Assembly: GCA_023251725.1 (NCBI GenBank)
Contig: JAHEYG010000014.1
Location: forward strand, 1 to 48,974
From: Sphingobacteriaceae bacterium
Lineage (GTDB): Bacteria; Bacteroidota; Bacteroidia; B-17B0; Aurantibacillaceae
Direction of reading: 5' to 3'
Length of the DNA: 48,974 nucleotides
The position numbers and the translations under genes are program-made. Below the pieces are notes generated by a model. It was not told where the DNA came from and made no database searches. It was given only the letters and a program-made list of their open reading frames with translations. Position 1 is the first letter of the stretch; each line of letters opens with the position of its first letter. Shown here piece by piece: positions 16,704-23,661 of this stretch.

Positions 16704-18047
16704 TTATATAAATTTTAAGATCTCCTTCTCTACTTCCTCACTGTCCCACTTATTTTCTATACCGGGAATTGCCATTATTTTATCCATGATGGATTGCTGG
16801 CGCTCGCCTTCTTTTTTTGCGGTGCTGTAACGAATATGCGGACTGTAAGTCACCATCGAGTAAAGCGGAATCCATTTATCGGGATATTTTTCGTTGAAGC
16901 GAGCTTCTATTTTCTTTTGCAATAAAAAAGTTTTGTCGGCTGTTTTATCGCGCATCTCAATAAAATTTGAGATGGCTAAATCGGCAATAGCATCGCCGTC
17001 GGGTTTGCGCAAGGTTTCGTATTCGGGAAATATTTTTGTCCAGTCTTCTTTATGTTTATCAATTAATTCGTTTAATACAACACAATCTTCAAATCCACAA
17101 TTCATTCCCTGACCGAAAAACGGAACGATAGCGTGAGCCGCGTCGCCTATTAATCCTATTTTGTTGTCGAATGTCCACGGAAAACATTTTACGGTTACCA
17201 ACGAAGAAGCCGGATTATTCATAAAATCATCAATAAGTGTTGGCATTAACGGTACGGCATCTGAAAATTCGGTTTCGAAAAAAGTTTTTATTTGTTCTTT
17301 AGTTTTTAAATTGGCAAATGATTTTTCGCCCTCGAAAGGTAAAAATAAAGTGCAGGTAAAGTTTCCATCGAGATTTGGAAGCGCAATCATCATAAAACTT
17401 CCACGAGGCCAAATGTGCAAAGCATTTTTCTCCAATAAAAAACTACCGTCTTTTCCGGGGGGAATAATAAGTTCTTTATAACCCGCCGAAATATAATGCT
17501 GATTATATTCAAAACGATCGCTCGCTAATTGCATGTTTAACCGGGAAGCGGCAAAAGCGCCATCGGCTCCAAAAATTAAATCGCTTTTGCTTTGAGTTAT
17601 TTTTTTAGTGTTGTTATTTTCGAAGTAAGAATTTAAAGTTGCTCTATCGATTTGAGTACAACGTTCATCAAAATAAATTTTCACATTTTCTTGCTGCTCT
17701 GCTAAATCCATTAAACGCATATTTATTTCGGCGCGCGATACCGAATATATAGCCTGATTATTTTTCCCGTAAGGTTGAAAACCTTTTGAACCATCTTTAT
17801 TATGAAGAAAACGGCCATACATAGGGATGGCAATTTTTTTTATTTCCTCAGCAATACCAACTCCTTCCAACCCGCTCCATCCTCTATCGCTAAGAGCAAG
17901 ATTAATGGATTTACCGGCCGACAAAGTTGTTTTGCGCATATCGGCACGGCGTTCGTAAATATTTATTTTGTAACCGCGTTTGGCTAAATAAATAGAAACC
18001 AAAGATCCCACTAAACCGGCACCGATAATATTTACACTTTTATTCAT
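16704..18047 (-). CDS. kmo: Kynurenine 3-monooxygenase
   Basis: A flavin monooxygenase that hydroxylates L-kynurenine to 3-hydroxykynurenine with NADPH and O2, on the route from tryptophan to quinolinate and NAD. The ATG at 18047 gives 447 residues starting MNKSVNIIGAGLVGS, which places the FAD-binding GxGxxG at 9-14; an in-frame TTG five codons upstream is rejected. Other marks are INLALSDRGWSGLE, the FAD motif LIGDAAHAIVPFFGQGMNCGFEDC, and a hydrophobic-rich C-terminus. No other kynurenine-pathway gene is in the window. Confidence 0.95.
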   Translation of the reverse strand: MNKSVNIIGAGLVGSLVSIYLAKRGYKINIYERRADMRKTTLSAGKSINLALSDRGWSGLEGVGIAEEIKKIAIPMYGRFLHNKDGSKGFQPYGKNNQAIYSVSRAEINMRLMDLAEQQENVKIYFDERCTQIDRATLNSYFENNNTKKITQSKSDLIFGADGAFAASRLNMQLASDRFEYNQHYISAGYKELIIPPGKDGSFLLEKNALHIWPRGSFMMIALPNLDGNFTCTLFLPFEGEKSFANLKTKEQIKTFFETEFSDAVPLMPTLIDDFMNNPASSLVTVKCFPWTFDNKIGLIGDAAHAIVPFFGQGMNCGFEDCVVLNELIDKHKEDWTKIFPEYETLRKPDGDAIADLAISNFIEMRDKTADKTFLLQKKIEARFNEKYPDKWIPLYSMVTYSPHIRYSTAKKEGERQQSIMDKIMAIPGIENKWDSEEVEKEILKFI

Positions 18048-18059
18048 AATTGTCTGGAG

Positions 18060-18091
18060 CAATATTAGCTAAGAAAAATCGAAAAATCAAA
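18060..18091 (-). promoter_or_regulatory. Probable kmo promoter
   Basis: On the minus strand, TTTG (18088-18091) is followed after 20 bases by TAATATTG (18060-18067), one mismatch from TAnnTTTG. The ATG at 18047 is 12 bases beyond the -7 element, so the leader would be very short. Confidence 0.5.
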
Positions 18092-18133
18092 CTGCTCAGA
18101 AATGAATTTTTAAATAAAATGGATAAGTTCTCC

Positions 18134-18205
18134 GTTATAAGGTTATAGGGTTATAGGGTTATAGGGTTATAGGGTTATAGGGTTACAGGGTTACAGGGTT
18201 ATTTA
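18134..18205. repeat. Octamer tandem repeat (GTTATAGG)n
   Basis: About nine units of eight bases: GTTATAAG, five perfect GTTATAGG copies, two GTTACAGG copies and a decayed last unit. The array lies upstream of kmo, between it and the stop codon of the DUF1801 gene. Confidence 0.95.
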
Positions 18206-18235
18206 TTAATTAAAATAAATTAGCCTTGTAAACGA

Positions 18236-18847
18236 TTAACGTTTCTTATACTTATCGTGCATCATTTGTTTTTGGCTGAGTTTAGAAATTGCCTGAAATA
18301 TTCTTTTTACCCTCGTCTCCGTTTTTTTGGCATCGTTTATCCAAAGCATATATTCTTTTCGGTGGGAAAAAGCCAATTGTTCGAAATAATTTAAAACACC
18401 GGATTTTTTAAATTCTTTTTTTACATCGGCGGGAATTATTATGATTTTAATTTTTGTTTCGGTTAATTTTTTCCCCTTCAAATTATTTTCAATCGCTTCA
18501 AATAAATATTCCAGTAAAATAGTTTCGTTTATTTCTTGTACTTCTGTAAATTCAAGGTGACGGTTATGCAATGTTCCCGGATTTGCAATCAATATCTTTT
18601 TTTTATCCTTTAACAAAACGCCCTGAAAAAAAACAAAATTCACTTTGGTTTTAAATCCGGCGTAACCACAAACCATTCCGCCTAAATAATAATTCGGTCC
18701 CCATTTCCAGTCCTCAATTATTTTGGGGTGACTTTTTAAAACAATTTCTCTGAGTCGGTTGCATACTTTTTTACTCCAATTTGGGAGAGAACCGATATAA
18801 TCGTCAATTTTAACCGAAGCTTCTATATCGTGTTTTGCTTTAGCCAT
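18236..18847 (-). CDS. DUF1801 and YdeI/OmpD-associated domain protein
   Basis: The ATG at 18847 gives 203 residues (MAKAKHDIEASVKIDDYI); upstream extension from a TTG is not supported. The first half is a DUF1801-like fold (about 10-120, WSKKVCNRLREIVLKSHPKIIEDWKWGPNYY ... FVFFQGVLL), and the C-terminal part has the YdeI/OmdA motif (IPADVKKEFKKSGVLNYFEQLAFSHRKEYMLWINDAKKTETRVKRI). Members of this family have no firm biochemical function. The start lies only 17 bases from the divergent tilS start, so both promoters must overlap the opposite gene. Confidence 0.85.
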   Translation of the reverse strand: MAKAKHDIEASVKIDDYIGSLPNWSKKVCNRLREIVLKSHPKIIEDWKWGPNYYLGGMVCGYAGFKTKVNFVFFQGVLLKDKKKILIANPGTLHNRHLEFTEVQEINETILLEYLFEAIENNLKGKKLTETKIKIIIIPADVKKEFKKSGVLNYFEQLAFSHRKEYMLWINDAKKTETRVKRIFQAISKLSQKQMMHDKYKKR

Positions 18848-18860
18848 TTTGTTACCTTTG
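18834..18860 (+). promoter_or_regulatory. Candidate tilS promoter
   Basis: TACCTTTG at 18853-18860 matches TAnnTTTG, with TTTG at 18834-18837, a somewhat short 15-base spacing. Only four bases separate the -7 element from the GTG at 18865, so transcription should begin at or very near the start codon. Confidence 0.5.
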
Positions 18861-18864
18861 TTGC

Positions 18865-20208
18865 GTGAAAAAAGGATTTGAATCAAACATAGCAAAAAAC
18901 TTACTGTTTTCAAAAAAAGACAAATTACTATTGGCATTTAGCGGTGGAATTGATTCGGTTGTTCTTGCAATGCTGTTAAAAGAGTGTGGATATAAATTTG
19001 AATTAGCACACTGCAATTTTAAATTAAGAGGAAAAGCGTCAGAGGCAGATGAAACATTTTGTAAAGAATTTTCTAAAAAAAATAAATTAACTCTTCATTC
19101 AAAATCGTTTAACACGAAAGTATTTGTAAAAGAAAATAAAATTTCGGTGCAGATGGCCGCCCGCGAATTAAGATACGCCTGGTTTAAGGAACTGGTTAAA
19201 AAAAATAAATATAATTATATTTTAACGGCGCATCATGCCAACGATAATATTGAAACTTTGTTGGTGAATTTAGTTCGCGGCACAGGCATTAACGGTTTAA
19301 AAGGTATTCCCAAAAAACAAAATTACATTGTTCGTCCGCTTTTATTTGCCACAAAGGATGAAATAATAAAATACGCCAAACAAAATAAATTAAAGTTCAG
19401 AAATGATAGCAGCAACGATGAGATAAAATACAAACGAAATTTTTTGCGGCACGAAATCATTCCCAAATTAAAAAAATTAAATCCCTCTTTAGAAAATACA
19501 TTCGCCCACAACATCAAATTATTTAACCAGTCGGCAGGCCTTGTAAAAGATTTTGTAATTCTTAAAAAATCGGAAATTGTTTCGTTTCAAAACAATTCTG
19601 TGAAGATTAATATTGAAAAATTATTGAAAGAGGAAGCCAATGAATTATTATTACACGAATGGCTGTATCCGTTTGGGTTTAATCCGGTGCAAACCGAACA
19701 AATTATTGAAAGTTTAAATCACAAAACACCAGGTAAATTATTTATTACAGAAACCCATAAAGCTTTAATTGACCGGAATTTTATTATTGTTGAATCAAAT
19801 CAGAAACAGGAAATAAAAAAAGAATTTATTCTTAAAAGTTTGAGTGACTTAAAAAAGTTACCACTAAAATTAGAATTTGAAAAAAGCTCTGACAAAAAAA
19901 TAATTTCGGGTGCTAATATTGCTCAGTTAGATTTTGAAAAATTAAAATTCCCCTTACAAATCAGAAAATGGAAACAGGGCGATAAATTTAAACCATTGGG
20001 AATGACCGGCTTTAAAAAATTAAGTGATTTTTTGATCAATCAGAAATTATCGGTTTTTGAAAAAGAAAATATTTGGTTACTTTGCAGTAATAACGAAATT
20101 GTTTGGGTTATTGGCTGGAGGGTTGACGACCGTTATAAAATTACCCGCGAAACAAAAACCGTTCTAAAACTTGTAATGAGCGAAGTCGAATTATTAAAAT
20201 CAGAATAA
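18865..20208 (+). CDS. tilS: tRNA(Ile)-lysidine synthase
   Basis: It modifies C34 of the CAU-anticodon tRNA-Ile to lysidine, using ATP and lysine, so that AUA codons are read as Ile. The 447 residues carry the PP-loop motif SGGIDS at 26-31, LAHCNFKLRGKASEADE, and the tilS signature TAHHANDNIETLLVNLVRGTGINGLKGIP; the C-terminal domain has IRKWKQGDKFKPLGMTGFKKLSDFLIN. The start codon is GTG, immediately downstream of a -7 promoter element. The stop codon TAA is followed directly by the TTG start of the next gene. Confidence 0.96.
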   Translation: MKKGFESNIAKNLLFSKKDKLLLAFSGGIDSVVLAMLLKECGYKFELAHCNFKLRGKASEADETFCKEFSKKNKLTLHSKSFNTKVFVKENKISVQMAARELRYAWFKELVKKNKYNYILTAHHANDNIETLLVNLVRGTGINGLKGIPKKQNYIVRPLLFATKDEIIKYAKQNKLKFRNDSSNDEIKYKRNFLRHEIIPKLKKLNPSLENTFAHNIKLFNQSAGLVKDFVILKKSEIVSFQNNSVKINIEKLLKEEANELLLHEWLYPFGFNPVQTEQIIESLNHKTPGKLFITETHKALIDRNFIIVESNQKQEIKKEFILKSLSDLKKLPLKLEFEKSSDKKIISGANIAQLDFEKLKFPLQIRKWKQGDKFKPLGMTGFKKLSDFLINQKLSVFEKENIWLLCSNNEIVWVIGWRVDDRYKITRETKTVLKLVMSEVELLKSE

Positions 20209-20757
20209 TTGCAGGAACCAGGATTAATATTTGAAGAAAGACAATACTTAGGGCACAATCGCCTGAGTATCATCTGGCGCATGGTTATTGCCGTATTTTG
20301 TTTTATTGGTTATTATTGGAGTGTAAATCCGGAACCGGTTCAAATAGCCATGTTTAATATTGGTGCTTATCCAATACACATTTCTAATTCGGGAAGAGCG
20401 TTTTTTTTGCTTGGTCTTCTTATTTTAATCATATCCGCGGTGTTAATTTACATTATGCACATGCATGTGAGAGTGTATAAAGGTTATATGATTATTGATG
20501 GTTTCGGCGCCGCTCGCAGAGTAAAAATCGATTTCAGTACTATTGAAAGTATTCGCAAAAGCCGATACAAAAAAAACATTTTCCGCAGGGCGGTTTACAA
20601 TTTACATTATACCGGCATTATTAGATTTTACACCTATGGCGAAGATTTTGTTGATCTTAAAGACGCAACAGGTTTTGTGTATCGCATTGGGAGTCAACGC
20701 GCCCATGAATTATACAATGCGATAGAGTCGCAAATAAAATTTGAAAAGTTTATGTAA
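20209..20757 (+). CDS. Membrane protein, unknown function (PH-like C-terminal part)
   Basis: A 182-residue protein starting with TTG directly after the tilS stop codon. Two membrane helices lie at about 24-44 (WRMVIAVFCFIGYYW) and 65-87 (FFLLGLLILIISAVLIYIMHM). The remaining cytoplasmic part (about 88-182) looks like a small beta domain: VRVYKGYMIIDGFGAARRVKIDFSTIESIRKSRYKK ... IRFYTYGEDFVDLKDATGFVYRIGSQRAHELYNAIES. That pattern fits a bacterial PH-like domain, but I cannot name the family. Zero spacing to tilS suggests translational coupling. Confidence 0.75.
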   Translation: MQEPGLIFEERQYLGHNRLSIIWRMVIAVFCFIGYYWSVNPEPVQIAMFNIGAYPIHISNSGRAFFLLGLLILIISAVLIYIMHMHVRVYKGYMIIDGFGAARRVKIDFSTIESIRKSRYKKNIFRRAVYNLHYTGIIRFYTYGEDFVDLKDATGFVYRIGSQRAHELYNAIESQIKFEKFM

Positions 20758-20808
20758 CCATTTTGAATTTTATAACGTATAATTATGGTACGCTAAATCC
20801 AAAACCCT

Positions 20809-21102
20809 ATGGAAATGAATACTGCCACTTTCGAAAAAATAGAAAAAGAAAAAATTTCGGATTTAAAATTTCCTGACAAAGAAGTTTTACTGGATTCGGA
20901 AAAAATAAAAGAAAGGGCTGCCGAATTAAATCGCGCTTTGCTTTTAGGAAATTTAGAACACACCAAAATTAAAATTTATTTTGAAGATGAAAGTTCCAGA
21001 AAAGTAGTTGAAACTACTGTATGGGGCGTTACCGACAAGCGAATTATTTTAAAACAAGGGGTGGTGATTCCCATTATAAGAGTGCATCAAATTAAAATTT
21101 GA
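20809..21102 (+). CDS. Small conserved-looking protein, function unknown
   Basis: A 97-residue soluble protein. The N-terminal half is helical and charged (KIKERAAELNRALLLGNLEHTKIKIYFEDES) and the C-terminal half consists of beta strands (VVETTVWGVTDKRIILKQGVVIPIIRVHQIKI). No signal peptide is visible. It lies 51 bases after the preceding membrane protein gene, in the same direction, and converges on cdsA with a 7-base gap. I do not recognise a named family. Confidence 0.75.
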   Translation: MEMNTATFEKIEKEKISDLKFPDKEVLLDSEKIKERAAELNRALLLGNLEHTKIKIYFEDESSRKVVETTVWGVTDKRIILKQGVVIPIIRVHQIKI

Positions 21103-21109
21103 TTCGATT

Positions 21110-21991
21110 TTAAGAATTAATCCAGTTCAAATACAAATACAAAAACGGTATTGCAAAAATTAAACTATCAAAGCGATCGAGTATACCGCCGTGGCCGGGC
21201 ATTATTTTTCCGGAATCTTTTATGCCGGCTTGTCGCTTTAAAAGCGATTGAAATAAATCTCCCATTGTTCCGAATACAATAATTATGGCAGCCATTACCA
21301 TCCATTGAATTAATTTTATTTCGGGAAACCAATTGGCAATTATAAAAACAGAAGCCATTGTAAGAATAGCGCCACCAATTGAACCTTCCCAGGTTTTACC
21401 AGGAGATATGCGTTCGTACAATTTATGTTTTCCCAATAAACTTCCTGTTAAATATGCAGAAGTATCGTTGACCCAGATTAATAAAAATATTCCTAAAATA
21501 ATATGCGAATTGTAAAAAGAACCGTCTAAAAAATTATTTTCTTCCTGAATTACAATGACAGATTTATTGATGCATGAAATATTATTTAATAATACGAAAG
21601 GTAAAACCACATAAATAATTCCCGCAAGAGTATACGCCGCATTCATAACGGGTGTTTCGTGTTTTGAGAATAAGGAATTAATAAAAATAAAAAACGGCAA
21701 AATAAAAGCAACAATAAGCATCTGATTCCATCCCATAAAAAAATTAAATCCTGCATTTGAAATTAAAGCAGATAAATATAAAATTACCGCACTAAGGCAA
21801 CCCAAAACTTTAAAAGGTTTTGCTCCCAGTTTTTCAGAAACAGAATAAAATTCCAATAATCCCCAAATAGAAATTACAAAAAACAATAGCGAAAAGCTTA
21901 GAAAATTATAAAGTATACAACTCAGTAAAACGCCAACAAAAACTGCTGCTGTTAAAGCGCGTTGGGTAAGTGTTTTAAAATTTAACGCCAT
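21110..21991 (-). CDS. cdsA: Phosphatidate cytidylyltransferase (CDP-diglyceride synthase)
   Basis: It makes CDP-diacylglycerol from phosphatidate and CTP, the branch point of phospholipid synthesis. The 293-residue integral membrane protein has about eight helices and the CdsA signature near the C-terminus: SPGKTWEGSIGG followed by GTMGDLFQSLLKRQAGIKDSGKIMPGHGGILDRFDSL, which includes the conserved Asp residues. The ATG start at 21991 is immediately followed upstream by an AT-rich repeat element. Confidence 0.95.
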   Translation of the reverse strand: MALNFKTLTQRALTAAVFVGVLLSCILYNFLSFSLLFFVISIWGLLEFYSVSEKLGAKPFKVLGCLSAVILYLSALISNAGFNFFMGWNQMLIVAFILPFFIFINSLFSKHETPVMNAAYTLAGIIYVVLPFVLLNNISCINKSVIVIQEENNFLDGSFYNSHIILGIFLLIWVNDTSAYLTGSLLGKHKLYERISPGKTWEGSIGGAILTMASVFIIANWFPEIKLIQWMVMAAIIIVFGTMGDLFQSLLKRQAGIKDSGKIMPGHGGILDRFDSLIFAIPFLYLYLNWINS

Positions 21992-21992
21992 T

Positions 21993-22154
21993 GACTATGA
22001 TTAAAATGATTTTTTTGAATGCTTTGATGATTTATTTGATTTTAAATGATTCTTAAAAAAATCTCAACGACACACGAAAGCCGTTATTGTTTTCCGGAAA
22101 ACATTTAGCCTGATATAAAAATCATGTAATCATTTAATCAAATTAATCATAGTC
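21993..22154. repeat. AT-rich element bounded by a 12-base perfect inverted repeat
   Basis: The left end GACTATGATTAA (21993-22004) and the right end TTAATCATAGTC (22143-22154) are exact inverse complements. Inside each end are TGAT-containing units of about nine bases, pointing inwards (21993-22051 and 22119-22154). The element occupies the entire spacer between cdsA and the next gene. Confidence 0.75.
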
Positions 22155-22502
22155 TTATTCGGTTATTTTAACTGCTTCGTAGCACCTTACTTCTCCCGCA
22201 GCGCCCATAAACTCGGCGTCGATATCAACCAGTCCCACTTTTTTAACCTGTTCTTTACTTAGCGGTTTTGCAGGATACCAGCGGTCTTCAATTAATTTAA
22301 GTTCTACTTCTTTATTACTTAAAATCTGATTCAATTGTTTTTGAGTTACGAACACAACACCCTGATCTTCCTCTTCATCTTCGGCTTGTAAAACATTGCC
22401 CACCACTTTTAATTTTGGGACCTCAGGTTTATATTTAAACTCTAAATCGCTTTGCGAGTTAATCTCAATGTATTTTATTGCGGTTATATGAATTTCGGCC
22501 AT
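22155..22502 (-). CDS. Unknown small cytoplasmic protein
   Basis: A 115-residue protein without signal peptide or membrane segment. It has an acidic linker (LQAEDEEEDQGVV) near residues 39-50, and a second half that looks like a folded alpha/beta domain (VFVTQKQLNQILSNKEVELKLIEDRWYPAKPLSKEQVKKVGLVDIDAEFMGAAGEVRCYEAVKITE). I do not recognise the family. It is transcribed away from the histidine kinase gene region after a 107-base gap and ends against the inverted-repeat element. Confidence 0.7.
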   Translation of the reverse strand: MAEIHITAIKYIEINSQSDLEFKYKPEVPKLKVVGNVLQAEDEEEDQGVVFVTQKQLNQILSNKEVELKLIEDRWYPAKPLSKEQVKKVGLVDIDAEFMGAAGEVRCYEAVKITE

Positions 22503-22609
22503 TTCTCTATCTAATTTACGTTATAATTAATGCAAGTTTAACTATTAAAGGTTTTATACACAAAATTAATTTTTAAGGCGGGAGCAATTTTTGTTAATAA
22601 ATTCTTTTT

Positions 22610-23659
22610 TTACACTCTATTAAGGGTAAAAGTAAAGGTAGTTCCCTCCTCCGAATTACTTTTTACACTAATGGTTTTTTGATGCGCTTCAATAATATGC
22701 TTCACAATTGCCAGTCCCAATCCGGTTCCGCCCTGCTCACGACTTCTGCCCTTATCTACACGGTAAAAACGTTCGAATACACGCGGCAAATGAACTTCAG
22801 TAATTCCAATTCCGTTATCGGTAATTTCGGTAATTACTTCATCGTTGTATAAACTAAAATTGACTTCAGTTTTACCGCCTTCTTTACCATATTTAATGCT
22901 GTTGGTAATAAGATTAACCAAAACCTGTCTTATTCTGAATTTATCAGCGAAAACTAAAAGCGGTTTGTCGGATTTTTTTGAAAATTTAAGCGCAATTTTT
23001 TTTTTGCCTGCCTGAATATCGAGTTGTTCAAAAATATCTTTGGTAATTGTAACGATATCGAATTTTTCGAACTCTAATTCTAAAGAACCGGTTTCGAGTT
23101 GCGTAATAGTTTCTAAATCGTCTATTATATGAATGATGCGTTCAACACTTTTATCGGCACGTTTTAAATAATCGACATTAATTGTCGGGTCATTAATTCC
23201 GCCATCAATTAAAGTAGAAACATAACCCTGAATATTAAATACCGGTGTTTTTAATTCGTGGGAAACATTGCCCAAATATTCTTTGCGATAACTATCTAAA
23301 TTTTTAAGATGTTCGATTTCTTTTTGTCGTTCTGCTGCAATTTTTTTTGCCTCGAGTTTTAATTGGGAGATGGGATCTATTTCTTCGAGCTGAAATTTAG
23401 TATCGGGAATTTCGTTTTGGGGGAGGATTTGCGTCAGCTCTTTACGCACTAAATTAATTTTATCGAAAATAAAAGGGTTGTAAATAAAATAAAAAATAAA
23501 AAATGAAACAATGAAGAATAAAAAAAACAAAATTAATACAGAAGCCAGATCGATTTGATGATTCACAAAATATTGCCAGATGATACTAGCTAACGAACAT
23601 AAAAACGCATTGAGTAAACTCAGTAAAATAACTAAAGCGGGTATTTTTACGTTTTTCAA
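22610..23659 (-). CDS. PhoR-like sensor histidine kinase
   Basis: A 349-residue kinase with two membrane helices (about 8-28 and 40-62) and almost no periplasmic loop, a linker, then the dimerisation domain with H134 in NVSHELKTPVFNIQGYV. The ATP-binding domain has the N box NLITNSIKYG, G1 ITDNGIGI, F box FERFYRVDKGRS and G2 GGTGLGLAIVKHI. All catalytic motifs are intact. It resembles the phosphate-sensing PhoR type. No response regulator is adjacent, so its partner is unknown. The start is only two bases beyond the valS stop codon, which suggests one transcript. Confidence 0.92.
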   Translation of the reverse strand: MKNVKIPALVILLSLLNAFLCSLASIIWQYFVNHQIDLASVLILFFLFFIVSFFIFYFIYNPFIFDKINLVRKELTQILPQNEIPDTKFQLEEIDPISQLKLEAKKIAAERQKEIEHLKNLDSYRKEYLGNVSHELKTPVFNIQGYVSTLIDGGINDPTINVDYLKRADKSVERIIHIIDDLETITQLETGSLELEFEKFDIVTITKDIFEQLDIQAGKKKIALKFSKKSDKPLLVFADKFRIRQVLVNLITNSIKYGKEGGKTEVNFSLYNDEVITEITDNGIGITEVHLPRVFERFYRVDKGRSREQGGTGLGLAIVKHIIEAHQKTISVKSNSEEGTTFTFTLNRV

Positions 23660-23661
23660 AT

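Noticed and set aside
18134-18205. Octamer array as a possible CRISPR array or telomere
   Set aside because: Units are contiguous without spacers, and the stretch is far too short and internal; it is a simple tandem repeat.
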